In this document: one piece after another, positions 46,476-55,240 of the stretch
Numbering within the stretch: the first letter of the stretch is position 1
Layout of the letters: every line of letters begins with the position of its first letter
Assembly (NCBI GenBank): GCA_025927545.1
Contig: JAICLE010000005.1
Span: 1-64,000, forward strand
Direction: 5' to 3'
DNA: 64,000 bases
Source of the DNA: Gemmatimonadales bacterium
Lineage (GTDB): Bacteria; Gemmatimonadota; Gemmatimonadetes; Gemmatimonadales; GWC2-71-9
Notes under the pieces: generated by a model
Seen by the model: the letters and a program-made list of their open reading frames with translations, nothing else
Database searches by the model: none
Told to the model about the DNA's origin: nothing
Position numbers and translations under genes: made by a program

Positions 46476-47119
46476 GGGCGGGCGACAGCTACGGAGGCTA
46501 TCGGAGCCAACTAGTCGAGACCCTGCAGCAGAAGGGCATCCGCGACCTGGCCGTGCTCCGCGCCGTCGGCACCGTGCCCCGGCACCTGTTCGTCCCCGAG
46601 AGTGTGCGCCACCGCGCCTACGACGACGCGGCGCTCCCGATCGGGGGCGGCCAGACGATCTCGCAGCCATGGGTGCAGGCGCGCTATCTCGAGCTCTGCG
46701 CCCTGACCGGGCGGGAGCGGGTGCTCGAGGTCGGCGCGGGATCGGGCTACCAGACGGGGCTGCTCGCCCAGCTCGCGGACGCCGTCTTCGCGGTCGAGCG
46801 CATCCCGGCCCTGGCGCATCACGCGCGGGCGGCACTCGAAGCGGCCGGGATCCGGAATGTCACCGTGCTCGTGGGCGACGGCACGCTCGGCTGGCGTCCG
46901 TTCGCGCCCTACGACGCGATCCTCGTGGCCGCGGCCTCGCCGGAGGTGCCGCTGCCGCTGATCGAGCAGCTCGCGCCCGGGGGTCGCCTGGTCATCCCCA
47001 TCGGAAACCGGGACTCGCAGGTGCTGACGCTGGTCCAGCGGGTAGGTGACGAGGTGCAGACGCGCACCGTCGCCGATGTCCGCTTCGTCCCGTTGCTCGG
47101 CGAGTTCGGCTTTCGCTGA
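46457..47119 (+). CDS. pcm: Protein-L-isoaspartate O-methyltransferase
   Basis: A 220-residue SAM enzyme that starts the repair of isoaspartyl damage in aged proteins. The true start is ATG 46457, 19 bases inside surE, rather than the ORF-track 45575. Motif I is VLEVGAGSGYQTG. The substrate loop PIGGGQTISQPWVQA is typical of PCMT. The long overlap with surE indicates coupled translation. Confidence 0.92.
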   Translation: MGAGGVGAGDSYGGYRSQLVETLQQKGIRDLAVLRAVGTVPRHLFVPESVRHRAYDDAALPIGGGQTISQPWVQARYLELCALTGRERVLEVGAGSGYQTGLLAQLADAVFAVERIPALAHHARAALEAAGIRNVTVLVGDGTLGWRPFAPYDAILVAAASPEVPLPLIEQLAPGGRLVIPIGNRDSQVLTLVQRVGDEVQTRTVADVRFVPLLGEFGFR

Positions 47120-47146
47120 GCCGCCGCTTCACTTCGGAGCGCACGC

Positions 47147-47785
47147 ATGGAACTACTGAAGAAACTGGCCGATCTCTTTCTGCACCTGGACACCCACCTG
47201 AGCCAGGTGATCGCCCAGTACGGGGTGTGGACCTATCTCATCCTGTTTCTCATCATCTTCTGCGAGACCGGCCTGGTCGTGACGCCGTTCCTGCCGGGTG
47301 ATTCGCTCCTCTTCGCGGCCGGGGCCTTCGCCGCCCTCGGCGCGCTGGACGTGCGCCTGCTAGTGCCGCTCCTGATCGTGGCCGCCGTCCTGGGCGATAC
47401 GATCAATTATCGGGTGGGCGCCGCCATCGGCCCGCGGGCGTTCGAGGGGAAGCTTCGCTTCCTGCGGAAGGAACACCTGGACCGCACGCGCGCCTTCTAC
47501 GACCGCCACGGCGGCAAGACGATCATCCTGGCGCGGTTCGTCCCCATCGTGCGGACGTTCGCGCCGTTCGTCGCGGGCGTGGGCACGATGAGCTACGGGC
47601 GGTTCCTCACCTATAATCTCGTGGGTGCCGTGCTCTGGGTCGGGCTGCTGGTCCTTGCCGGCTACTTCTTCGGCAACGTTCCCGTGGTGCGCGAGAACTT
47701 CTCCCTTGTGGTGCTCGCCATCATCGCGATCTCGGTGATGCCGATCGCGTTAGAGGCGGTGCGGGGCAGGAGGCGGCCGGCGTGA
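47147..47785 (+). CDS. DedA-family membrane protein
   Basis: A 212-residue protein of the SNARE-associated Golgi/DedA family with about five membrane segments. The family motif FCETGLVVTPFLPGDSLLF is near residue 40, and RFVPIVRTFAPFVAGVG near residue 125 has the conserved Arg pair. DedA proteins influence membrane energetics and recycle undecaprenyl phosphate or phospholipids. It overlaps the acylphosphatase start (GTGA). Specific substrate unknown. Confidence 0.9.
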   Translation: MELLKKLADLFLHLDTHLSQVIAQYGVWTYLILFLIIFCETGLVVTPFLPGDSLLFAAGAFAALGALDVRLLVPLLIVAAVLGDTINYRVGAAIGPRAFEGKLRFLRKEHLDRTRAFYDRHGGKTIILARFVPIVRTFAPFVAGVGTMSYGRFLTYNLVGAVLWVGLLVLAGYFFGNVPVVRENFSLVVLAIIAISVMPIALEAVRGRRRPA

Positions 47786-48057
47786 TCTGCCGGTTTCTCG
47801 TGACCGGCGTGGTCCAGGGCGTAGGCTACCGCTGGTATGCCGCCCGGCACGCGCGCGAGCTCGGGCTGTCGGGATTCGCGCAGAACATGGGGGACGGCCG
47901 CGTGGAGGTGGTGGCCGCCGGCGGGGACGCCGCGGCCATGAGCCGGCTCGAGGCGCTGCTCCGCGCCGGCCCGGCCCACGCGCGTGTGGACGCGGTCGAA
48001 CGACACGACAACGTGACGGACCCGCAGGTCCCGACGAGGAGCTTCGACATCCGATGA
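47782..48057 (+). CDS. acyP: Acylphosphatase
   Basis: A 91-residue enzyme splitting carboxyl-phosphate bonds. The catalytic Arg is in GVVQGVGYRWYA and Asn in GFAQNMGDGRVEVVA. GTG 47782 overlaps the DedA gene by four bases, and its stop overlaps apt (ATGA). Length is normal. Confidence 0.92.
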   Translation: MICRFLVTGVVQGVGYRWYAARHARELGLSGFAQNMGDGRVEVVAAGGDAAAMSRLEALLRAGPAHARVDAVERHDNVTDPQVPTRSFDIR

Positions 48058-48590
48058 CTACCGTCACCCCCCTCTCCCGCCACGTGCTCGATACACTTCG
48101 CGCCGTGCCGAACTACCCGAAACCGGGGATCATCTACCAGGACATCACGCCGGTGCTCCGTGACGGTCGGCTGTTCCATACCGTGGTCCAGGCCATGGCG
48201 GAGCCGTTCCGCGAGCTCGATGTCACGCACGTGCTCGGGATCGAGGCGCGCGGCTTCATCCTCGGCGGCGCGGTGGCCGTGAATCTGGGCGCCGGGTTCG
48301 TCCCCGCGCGGAAGCCGGGGAAGCTCCCCTGGGAGCGGGTCACCGAGTCGTACGACCTGGAGTACGGCCAGGATGCCCTCGAGTGTCACCGGGACGGACT
48401 ACCGGCGCCGGCCCGGGTGTTGATCGTGGACGACGTGCTCGCCACCGGCGGCACGGCGAGGGCAGCGGGCTTGCTGGCCCGGGGATTGGGCGCGGAAGTG
48501 GTGGGGTGGAGCTTTCTCCTCGAGATCGCGGGTCTTGGTGGGCTGGAACAGCTCGCCGGAGGCATCGTCCACGTGGTGGCCAAACGCTGA
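48054..48590 (+). CDS. apt: Adenine phosphoribosyltransferase
   Basis: A 178-residue purine salvage enzyme converting adenine and PRPP to AMP. The PRPP-binding motif is VLIVDDVLATGGTAR, and IEARGFILGGAVAVNLGAGFVPARK is the family signature. The N-terminal NYPKPGIIYQDITPV is Apt-typical. It is last in the coupled run before tRNA-Arg. Confidence 0.94.
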   Translation: MTTVTPLSRHVLDTLRAVPNYPKPGIIYQDITPVLRDGRLFHTVVQAMAEPFRELDVTHVLGIEARGFILGGAVAVNLGAGFVPARKPGKLPWERVTESYDLEYGQDALECHRDGLPAPARVLIVDDVLATGGTARAAGLLARGLGAEVVGWSFLLEIAGLGGLEQLAGGIVHVVAKR

Positions 48591-48653
48591 CCTCGGGGTT
48601 ACCATACCGCGCGGCGTACCGCCCGCGACCGCGTTATTTTCCGGCACGACCCG

Positions 48654-48727
48654 GCCCCCGTAGCTCAGATGGATAGAGCAGCAGTTTCCTAAACTGTTGG
48701 CCGCGTGTTCGAGTCACGCCGGGGGCA
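48654..48727 (+). tRNA. tRNA-Arg (anticodon CCT)
   Basis: A 74-base cloverleaf. The acceptor GCCCCCG (48654-48660) pairs with CGGGGGC (48720-48726), discriminator A. The D arm is GCTC/GAGC. The anticodon arm is GCAGT TTCCTAA ACTGT with anticodon CCT, reading AGG. The T arm contains GTTCGAG. CCA is not encoded. A 6-bp hairpin (CACTGC/GCAGTG, 48726-48743) follows without a T tract. Confidence 0.93.
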
Positions 48728-48774
48728 CTGCGGGAGAGCAGTGAACCACGACACCACCTTTCAGTCGGATCGAC

Positions 48775-49440
48775 ATGGCAACGATAGTGCAACCCACGAC
48801 GCGGGAACGGACCAGCGTGGAGACGACGGCGGCAGCCCCATGGTATCGCGCCCGGAGCCGGCAACTGATCACCGGGGTCGTCGCGCTCGTGGTGGCGGGC
48901 CTCATCGCGTGGCTGCTCGTGAGCAGCGGCCGCCGGAAGGAGGAATTCGCCGCGCGGAGCCTCAACCAGGCCCGGGCGGCCGCGGAGGCGGGCAATCTGC
49001 CGTTGGCTTCGAGCGAGCTGCAGAAGCTGATCCAGAGCTACAAGGGGACCGACGCCGCCAAGGAAGCGGTCATCACCCTCAACCAGGTGCGCATGGTCAA
49101 CGGCCAGAGCGAACTGGCGGCTGTCGGCCTGCGGGAGTTCCTGGCCACCAACCCACCACCCGAGTACGCCGCGCCTGCCTACGGCCTGCTCGGCTCGGCG
49201 CTCGAGAACGCGAAGAAATGGTCGGACGCGGGAGATGCGTTCGCGAGCGGCGCCAAGGCCGCCGAGCTCGAGTATCTGAAGGCGCGCTATCTGGTGGAGG
49301 CGGGTCGGGCGTACCGGGAGGCCGGCAAGACCCAGGCGGCGGAGACGTCCTACCGTGAGGTGATCCAGAAGTACCCGAAGAGCTCCAGCATGACCGAGGC
49401 CCAGGTGCGGTTGGCGGAGCTGACGGACGGGAAGATGTAG
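48775..49440 (+). CDS. Membrane-anchored TPR protein (YfgM-like)
   Basis: A 221-residue protein with one membrane segment (about 33-52, LITGVVALVVAGLIAWLLV) after a short cytoplasmic N-terminus, then a chain of TPR-like helices in the periplasm, for example LASSELQKLIQSYKG and ETSYREVIQKYPKSS. This matches the layout of YfgM, an accessory factor at the Sec translocon, but the match is by outline only. Confidence 0.7.
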   Translation: MATIVQPTTRERTSVETTAAAPWYRARSRQLITGVVALVVAGLIAWLLVSSGRRKEEFAARSLNQARAAAEAGNLPLASSELQKLIQSYKGTDAAKEAVITLNQVRMVNGQSELAAVGLREFLATNPPPEYAAPAYGLLGSALENAKKWSDAGDAFASGAKAAELEYLKARYLVEAGRAYREAGKTQAAETSYREVIQKYPKSSSMTEAQVRLAELTDGKM

Positions 49441-49458
49441 TTCTCAAGGAGAGTTCCC

Positions 49459-50250
49459 ATGCGGGGCAGGCATCTGATACTGGCGGCCGCCGCTGCGGCC
49501 ATGGGGAGCGCCGGGGCACCATCCCTGGCTGCCCAGACGGGCTTCAACGGCGTCATCACGTTCACGCAGGATCGCGACGGCAAGCCCGCCACATTCGTGC
49601 AAACCACCAAGGGTCGGAAGGTACGGCTGCAGGGCTTCGGCAGTGACTCCGGCGCGCTGATCGTCGATGGCGATGCCAAGGTCATGATGATGGTGAATCC
49701 GAAGGAGCAGCAGTACATGGTCATGACGGACGAGGATGCGAAGCAAATGGCCGCGATGGCGGAGCAGATGAAGGCGAAGCATGCGGAGGCGGACCGGGGT
49801 CAGATGAGCTTCACCAATACGGGGCGCCGCGAGACGGTGGCCGGCGTACCGTGCGAGGTGTGGCACGGGACCTATTCGGGCGGTGAGAGCGACGAGAAGC
49901 GGGAGGGCGATGCCTGCATGGCCAAGGGTGTCGGGTTCGCCCTGGCGGAGATCACCCTGGGCAATCCTATGCTGCAGCGCGGCGCTCCGGGCTGGTCGCA
50001 GATGCAGCAGTACCGTGACCTGGTCGCCGGGGGCAAGGGCATCCTCAGGGCGACGACGACGAAGGACGGCAAGGTTACGACCGAGCTGGAGGCCACCAAG
50101 ATCGAGCCGAAGGTGGTGAGTGACGACGCGTTCAAGCCGCCCGCCGGCTACAAGGAAATCCGGATGGGCGACATGATGCTGAAAGCGCAGAACGCGATGC
50201 AGGAAATGCGGGACAAGATGAAGGCCAATCAAGGGAAGTCGCAGCCGTAG
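49459..50250 (+). CDS. DUF4412-type secreted protein
   Basis: A 263-residue protein with a signal peptide (MRGRHLILAAAAAAMG... to about residue 26). Its middle carries the DUF4412-style segments GRKVRLQG and KEQQYMVMTDED. A Cys pair at GVPCEVWHGTY and GDACMAKG may form a disulfide. A Met/Lys-rich C-terminus ends the protein. Function unknown; likely periplasmic. A ribosome site (AAGGAGAG) precedes ATG 49459. Confidence 0.75.
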   Translation: MRGRHLILAAAAAAMGSAGAPSLAAQTGFNGVITFTQDRDGKPATFVQTTKGRKVRLQGFGSDSGALIVDGDAKVMMMVNPKEQQYMVMTDEDAKQMAAMAEQMKAKHAEADRGQMSFTNTGRRETVAGVPCEVWHGTYSGGESDEKREGDACMAKGVGFALAEITLGNPMLQRGAPGWSQMQQYRDLVAGGKGILRATTTKDGKVTTELEATKIEPKVVSDDAFKPPAGYKEIRMGDMMLKAQNAMQEMRDKMKANQGKSQP

Positions 50251-50261
50251 CACCCGCACGC

Positions 50262-50296
50262 CGGCCGGCCGCAATCGGAGCGCGGTCGGCCGGCCG
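50262..50296. terminator. Bidirectional terminator-like hairpin between convergent genes
   Basis: CGGCCGGCCG (50262-50271) pairs with CGGCCGGCCG (50287-50296), a 10-bp stem, followed by TTCT on the + strand. It lies between the end of the + strand run (50250) and the end of the minus-strand run (50392). The spacer to 50392 also holds an A+T-rich piece (TATAAGATATGTTATGTTAA). Confidence 0.6.
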
Positions 50297-50391
50297 TTCT
50301 ACGCGTAAAGGTGAGCGACGTATAAGATATGTTATGTTAAGTTCGCGTGCGGATATCTGTGGAGAACTGGGCGGTTCTCCACCCACCGCCG

Positions 50392-51267
50392 CTATTTCGT
50401 TGTGCAATTGGGAGTTACGGAAGCCGGTGCCGCAGGGTCGAAACCGTCGGCTTCCCAGACAGCGCGGAACACCAGCTTGCCTTGGCCGCCGAGCCAGACG
50501 TTTGAGGCCCGATCGCCGTTCAGATCGGCCTCGACCAGCAGGGGCTCCCCGCCCCGGCTTCTCAGAGTCACCGGGAGCGAGGCCTCGCCCCGGGCGGCCA
50601 GAAGCAGCCCGGCGGCCACCGTGCCGGTGCCGCAGGCCAGCGTCTCGCCTTCGATGCCTCGCTCGTAAGTCCGGATCAACCACGGCTGGCCCGCGGGTCC
50701 GGGCGCCACGAAATTCACGTTGGCACCGGCAGCGCCGAGCCGCGGACTGAAGCGCAGGCTCCGCCCGCGGCCGAGCAGGTCGATCCGCTCGATGTCATCC
50801 ACCCGGACGACCAGGTGCGGCACCCCGACCTGGGCGAACCCCATCCAGCGCTCGCCGGCGGCCGGCTCCAGTCCCTCGACCTCACGGGCGACCTCGAAGC
50901 CCGGCAGCCCGATTTCCGCCTGGTCGCCTCCCACGGGTGCGCGTGCGCGGACGACGCCGGCATCCGTGAGCAGGCAGAGCTCGCCCGGCGGGACGAGCTC
51001 CAGGTGGACGGCCAGCCGCGCGCTGCAGAGTGCCGCGTTGCCGCACATCGCCGCGCGCGAGCCGTCGGCGTTCCAGTACGTCATGCGGATCGCGCCGGGC
51101 CCCTCGGGCGTCAGGATCACGAGGCCGTCCGCGCCCACGCCGGCGCGGCGGTCGCACAGCGCGGCCACCCGCGCGGCGGGCCACGCCTCGGGAACCGCCG
51201 AGCGGCCGTCGAGCAGGACGAAGTCGTTGCCCGACCCCGTCATCTTGTGCACGATGGTTCCTCTCAC
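50392..51267 (-). CDS. dapF: Diaminopimelate epimerase
   Basis: A 291-residue enzyme epimerising LL- to meso-diaminopimelate for lysine and peptidoglycan. The start is GTG 51267, which overlaps the upstream glycosyltransferase stop (GTGA); the ORF track begins too early. The N-terminus VHKMTGSGNDFVLLDGR fits the family. The two catalytic Cys are in AMCGNAALC and LACGTGTVAAG. It is the last gene of a 13-gene minus-strand run. Confidence 0.92.
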   Translation of the reverse strand: MRGTIVHKMTGSGNDFVLLDGRSAVPEAWPAARVAALCDRRAGVGADGLVILTPEGPGAIRMTYWNADGSRAAMCGNAALCSARLAVHLELVPPGELCLLTDAGVVRARAPVGGDQAEIGLPGFEVAREVEGLEPAAGERWMGFAQVGVPHLVVRVDDIERIDLLGRGRSLRFSPRLGAAGANVNFVAPGPAGQPWLIRTYERGIEGETLACGTGTVAAGLLLAARGEASLPVTLRSRGGEPLLVEADLNGDRASNVWLGGQGKLVFRAVWEADGFDPAAPASVTPNCTTK

Positions 51268-51983
51268 AATCTCCCCACCGTGGACTGCAGCCGGAGCCAC
51301 CAGACCATCCAGATCGCCTCGCGCACGATGCGCTTGTTCATCTTGCTCTGGCCCTCCACCCGGTCGGTGAAAATGATCGGGATCTCGAGCAGGCGAAATC
51401 CCTTCTTCCACGCGCGGAAGCTCATCTCGATCTGGAAGGAGTAGCCGTTGGATCGCACCCGGTCGAGGTCGATGGCCTCGAGCACCTGCCGGCGGAAGCA
51501 CTTGAACCCGCCGGTGGAATCGGTGAGCGGAAGGCCGGTGACCCGCCGGGCGTACTCGTTGGCCCCCACGGAGAGCAACAGCCGTGCGATGGGCCAGTTG
51601 ATCACGTTCACGCCATGGCGGTAGCGCGAACCGATGACCAGGTCGGCATTCTCGATCGCCCGCAGGAACTCGGGGAGAAACTTGGGGTCATGACTGAAGT
51701 CCGCGTCCATCTCGAATATCAGATCGTACCCGCGCTCGAGCGCCCAGCGAAACCCCGCGATGTACGCCTTGCCCAGCCCCGCCTTCGCCGGCCGGTGCAG
51801 CACGTGCACCCGCGGCTCGACTGCGCTCAGCTCGTCGGCCAGCCGGCCGGTACCATCGGGCGAGTTGTCGTCCACCACGAGTACCTCGAGCCGCGGATCC
51901 TGGTGGAGGATCTGGGGCACGACGAGCGGCAGGTTCACCCGCTCGTTGTACGTGGGAATAACGACAAGGGCCCGCTCAGCCAT
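51264..51983 (-). CDS. Polyprenol-phosphate sugar transferase (DPM1-type GT2)
   Basis: A 239-residue soluble GT-A glycosyltransferase. The sugar-nucleotide motif is VVIPTYNERVNLP and the metal site is DADFSHDP. These and FQIEMSFRAWKKGFR are typical of dolichol-phosphate mannose synthase homologues that make polyprenyl-phosphate mannose or glucose as a lipid-linked donor. It overlaps the YfhO gene by eight bases and shares GTGA with dapF. The donor sugar cannot be predicted. Confidence 0.88.
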   Translation of the reverse strand: MAERALVVIPTYNERVNLPLVVPQILHQDPRLEVLVVDDNSPDGTGRLADELSAVEPRVHVLHRPAKAGLGKAYIAGFRWALERGYDLIFEMDADFSHDPKFLPEFLRAIENADLVIGSRYRHGVNVINWPIARLLLSVGANEYARRVTGLPLTDSTGGFKCFRRQVLEAIDLDRVRSNGYSFQIEMSFRAWKKGFRLLEIPIIFTDRVEGQSKMNKRIVREAIWMVWWLRLQSTVGRL

Positions 51984-54327
51984 CGGCGACTCTCCGCCGC
52001 CCGCGACGCCAGAGCGGCGCGGCCAGGAGCGCCGCGGTCGCGAGCAGCGCCACCAGGGTGACGAGCTTGCCCCTGGCGTAGGCGGAGGAGGCGAAGTGCA
52101 GCGTCACCTCGCGCGCGCCGGGCGGCAGCACCACGCTCAGGAGCGCGTGATCAGCCCGCAGGAGCGGCGCCGGCTTCCCGTCCACCGCTGCATGCCAGTC
52201 GGGATACCAGGTCTCGCCGATCACGAGGTAGCTGGAGCTGTCGGCGGCGCCGTCCAGCCGGATCCGCATGTGCCCCGGCCCCCAGTCGGCCAGCGTAGCA
52301 TGGACCGGCACGGGCGCAGGCACCTGCCCGCCCCGGATGGGCGCGGGGTGCACGGAGGCGGTGTCGGGGTAGAGCGCAATCCGGTTGTACGGGAATCGGG
52401 GATCGATCACCGTCGGGATCACCTGATCGTCGGGCAGTTTGGCGGCGCCGGGCAGGACCCGGACGTAGGCGGGCAGCGAGTCGCGCTCGAGCAGGACAGC
52501 GGGCGAGCCGGGCGTGGTGGGAACGGGGCCGAGCACGTGGTGGTAGCCGGGCACGGCCTGCGCCTGGGGCAGCAGCAGGTACCGCACGGCGAGGAGGTCC
52601 AGCAGCGCCGGGCTCCCGGCATTGCGCCACTCCCCCTTCCCACCGAGGAGCTCGTCGTAGAAACGGACCTCGTTGCCATGGTAGCCGAGCATGGTCTGGA
52701 TGTCGTGGGCCATGAGATAGGAGCCCTGATACACGCCGACGTCGAGCACGCGGAACGGTTTCCGCTCCGCGCGGAGCCGACTGGTGACCGCGTCGTCCGC
52801 GTAGATGACGGACGCGGGGTCGCGGAAATCGAAGAAGAGCCGATCGATGCTCCACATGTCGCCGACGACCACCGCGGCGAGTGCCGCGGCGGCGGCACCC
52901 GCTCCGATCCGGCCGCTCCACACGGACCAGAGCGCTGCCCCGCCGATCAGCGTGACGAGCAGCAGCCGGAGCGCTCCCATCTGCAGCGCGGGTGCGTTGG
53001 CCGCCACCCGCGCGGCCTGGTCCGGGCCGGCGAGCACCACGGCAACCGATTGCAGCAGGCCGATCGCACCGAGCACCGCGATTGCGCCGAGCACCGCCAC
53101 CGGCACGACGAGCGCCTTGCGCGACACCTCGCCGCGGAGGAGCCGGTCGGTCCCGAAGCCGGCGAATGCCGCGACCGGCAGCGCCACCAGGAAAAAGGCC
53201 ATGCCGGGCGCGCGCACCTTCTTCATCATCGGCATCACCTCGTACCACGCATAATAGAATGGGGTGTGGCCGCCGAAGGAGACGAGCAGGAAGAGCACCG
53301 CGATCACACCAAGTGCCCGGACGGTGCGGCGCCGGGTCCGGTCGCCCAGGCCGAGCACTGCGAGCACCACCACGATGGCCCCGAGATACTCCGTGTGAAG
53401 CTTGAAGACGTTCCGTCCCCAATAGCTCTGCAGCACCCCGTTGAACTGCGGGAGGACCGTCGTGACGATCTCCTCGGGCGGCATCGAGAACAACACGGCG
53501 TAGTCCCAGCCCCCGCTGGGACCGCCCGCGGCCCGGGGCGAGTATGGGATGTACTGGAGGAACGGCAGCACCTGGATGGCCGCGATGGCCAGCCCGAGCA
53601 GCACGGCGCCGAAGGCAAGCGCCAGCTCGCGCCACCACACCAAGCCCACCGGCCGCTCCGGGTCGAAGAACACCAGATACACGGTCCAGACGGCCGCGCC
53701 CACCAGCAGGTAATAGGTCAACTGGTAATGCGGACTCAGCATGCAGAGTCCCACCACCAGCGCGAGCAGGCCGTAGCCCCACCACCGCCGGTCGCGCACC
53801 GCCGCGAGCAACGCCAGCAGCGCGAGTGGCGCCAGCGCCGAGACGAAGAGCTTGCCGTCGTGCCCCGGCTTGACCAGCGAGGCAACGATGCCGGTCAGCT
53901 CGTACGCCAGCCCGCCCACCAGCGCGCCCGTCCAGCTCACGCGCAGCGCGCGCAACAGGGCGTACATGCACGCGCCCGCCAGCACGATGTGCGCGAAGAA
54001 ACCGAGATTCATCGCGGTGTCGACCGGGAGAATCCAGCGCAGCCAGGCGGTCGGATAGAAGATGTCTCCGTGCTGCGCGGCGATGTACGGCAGGCCGCCG
54101 AACAGATAGGGGTTCCACTCGGGGATGTGGCCGGTCGCGCGGAACATCTCTGCGCCGAACAGGCGGAACCCGTAACCGGCGATGTACTGGTCATCGCCCA
54201 GCAGCCAGCGACCGGCCAGCATGGGCCAGCAGAGGGTGAGCGCGGCGAGGAGAAACACCGCCGTCGCGAGCAGCGCCGGGCGGCGGGGCTCGAACGGGAC
54301 GCTCGAGGGGGACTCAGGGTGCGACAC
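51976..54327 (-). CDS. YfhO-family membrane protein (glycosyltransferase-like)
   Basis: A 783-residue protein starting at GTG 54327, since the ORF track's 54405 is inside the neighbour. About 12 or more membrane segments form the N-terminal part, with acidic loop motifs (GDDQYIAGYGFRLFG, PYLFGGLPY) typical of GT-C glycosyltransferases. The C-terminal extracytoplasmic domain ends in GETWYPDWHAAVDGKPAP, a YfhO hallmark. YfhO proteins glycosylate envelope polymers from polyprenyl-phosphate sugars, which the DPM1-type neighbour could supply. Confidence 0.82.
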   Translation of the reverse strand: MSHPESPSSVPFEPRRPALLATAVFLLAALTLCWPMLAGRWLLGDDQYIAGYGFRLFGAEMFRATGHIPEWNPYLFGGLPYIAAQHGDIFYPTAWLRWILPVDTAMNLGFFAHIVLAGACMYALLRALRVSWTGALVGGLAYELTGIVASLVKPGHDGKLFVSALAPLALLALLAAVRDRRWWGYGLLALVVGLCMLSPHYQLTYYLLVGAAVWTVYLVFFDPERPVGLVWWRELALAFGAVLLGLAIAAIQVLPFLQYIPYSPRAAGGPSGGWDYAVLFSMPPEEIVTTVLPQFNGVLQSYWGRNVFKLHTEYLGAIVVVLAVLGLGDRTRRRTVRALGVIAVLFLLVSFGGHTPFYYAWYEVMPMMKKVRAPGMAFFLVALPVAAFAGFGTDRLLRGEVSRKALVVPVAVLGAIAVLGAIGLLQSVAVVLAGPDQAARVAANAPALQMGALRLLLVTLIGGAALWSVWSGRIGAGAAAAALAAVVVGDMWSIDRLFFDFRDPASVIYADDAVTSRLRAERKPFRVLDVGVYQGSYLMAHDIQTMLGYHGNEVRFYDELLGGKGEWRNAGSPALLDLLAVRYLLLPQAQAVPGYHHVLGPVPTTPGSPAVLLERDSLPAYVRVLPGAAKLPDDQVIPTVIDPRFPYNRIALYPDTASVHPAPIRGGQVPAPVPVHATLADWGPGHMRIRLDGAADSSSYLVIGETWYPDWHAAVDGKPAPLLRADHALLSVVLPPGAREVTLHFASSAYARGKLVTLVALLATAALLAAPLWRRGRRRVADG

Positions 54328-55240
54328 GCGCTCTCCACCGGGTGAAGACGAGGAAGGGGACGGCCGCCCCGAACTCGGTGATCGTGAGCAGCAGCCGCGA
54401 GGCAACGGCCAGCGCCGTGGCCGCGCCGATGCCGAGGGGGCGCTGCAGCATGAGGATGAACAGCGCTTCCCGCACGCCCAGGCCCCCGGGGGCGAAGAGC
54501 GCCAGGAAGCCCGCGAGATACGACGCCGTGAACACGGCTACGGCGAGCCCGGGCTCGAGACCGGCCTCCGGCAGCAGTCCCCGGGCGAGCAGCCAGAGCG
54601 CCGCGCCGTAGCCAAGCCACGCGATCACGTTGGCGGCGATCCCGATGCCGACGCCGGCCGCGGCCGGCGCGCCGCGTGCCTCCGCGTCGGGCGCGAGCAG
54701 GCGAAGCAGCCGGCGGAGGAACGGCGGCCAGAGGAGCAGCGCGATGCCGACGATGGAGCCCACCACGAGCAGGGCGAGCACGGCCCGGGCGCCGGGATGC
54801 GCCGCCTCGAGCGCCTCGCGGCCCGTCAGGCCGGCCACTGCGGCGCCGGTGCCGATCGCGAGCCCCTGCATCACCACGGCCGATCCGGTCGCCGCCCACG
54901 GCGGGACGCCGGCCCGCTGCGCCAGAATCGCCATGCCGGCCACCGCCCACACCTTCCCCGGGAGGTACTTCCCCAGGCTGGAGATCGTCCAGATGGCGCC
55001 GGCCGTCCAACCGTCGAGCCGCTGTCCCCAGCCGGCGAGCACGCCGCGCCAGGCGATGATCAGCACGCCGTACATCAGCCAGACGACCAGCGCGCTCAGC
55101 ACGAGCCAGCCCGGCTCGATGTGCCAGTCGAGCGGCTGCGAACGGAGCTCCTCCCAGTTCCGCACCAGGCTCCGCGCCGCAAACGCTACGATTGCGAGCC
55201 CCACGAGCCCGAGCAGCACCCGCACCCATGGCCTACGCAC
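54314..55240 (-). CDS. UPF0104 / lysylphosphatidylglycerol synthase-like membrane protein
   Basis: A 308-residue protein with about eight membrane segments. The true start is GTG 55240; the ORF-track extension to 55450 reads through the neighbouring gene. It shows GKYLPGKVWAVAG and LFAPGGLGVREAL, both typical of this family. Members include flippase-like proteins and the membrane part of MprF. No lysyl-transfer domain is present. With the glycosyltransferases around it, a role in lipid-linked sugar handling is likely but unproven. Confidence 0.8.
   Translation of the reverse strand: MRRPWVRVLLGLVGLAIVAFAARSLVRNWEELRSQPLDWHIEPGWLVLSALVVWLMYGVLIIAWRGVLAGWGQRLDGWTAGAIWTISSLGKYLPGKVWAVAGMAILAQRAGVPPWAATGSAVVMQGLAIGTGAAVAGLTGREALEAAHPGARAVLALLVVGSIVGIALLLWPPFLRRLLRLLAPDAEARGAPAAAGVGIGIAANVIAWLGYGAALWLLARGLLPEAGLEPGLAVAVFTASYLAGFLALFAPGGLGVREALFILMLQRPLGIGAATALAVASRLLLTITEFGAAVPFLVFTRWRARVAP

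Noticed and set aside
50300-50391. A+T-rich patch as an origin or attachment site
   Set aside because: It is short, lies between convergent gene ends and shows no repeated boxes; it is better explained as spacer.
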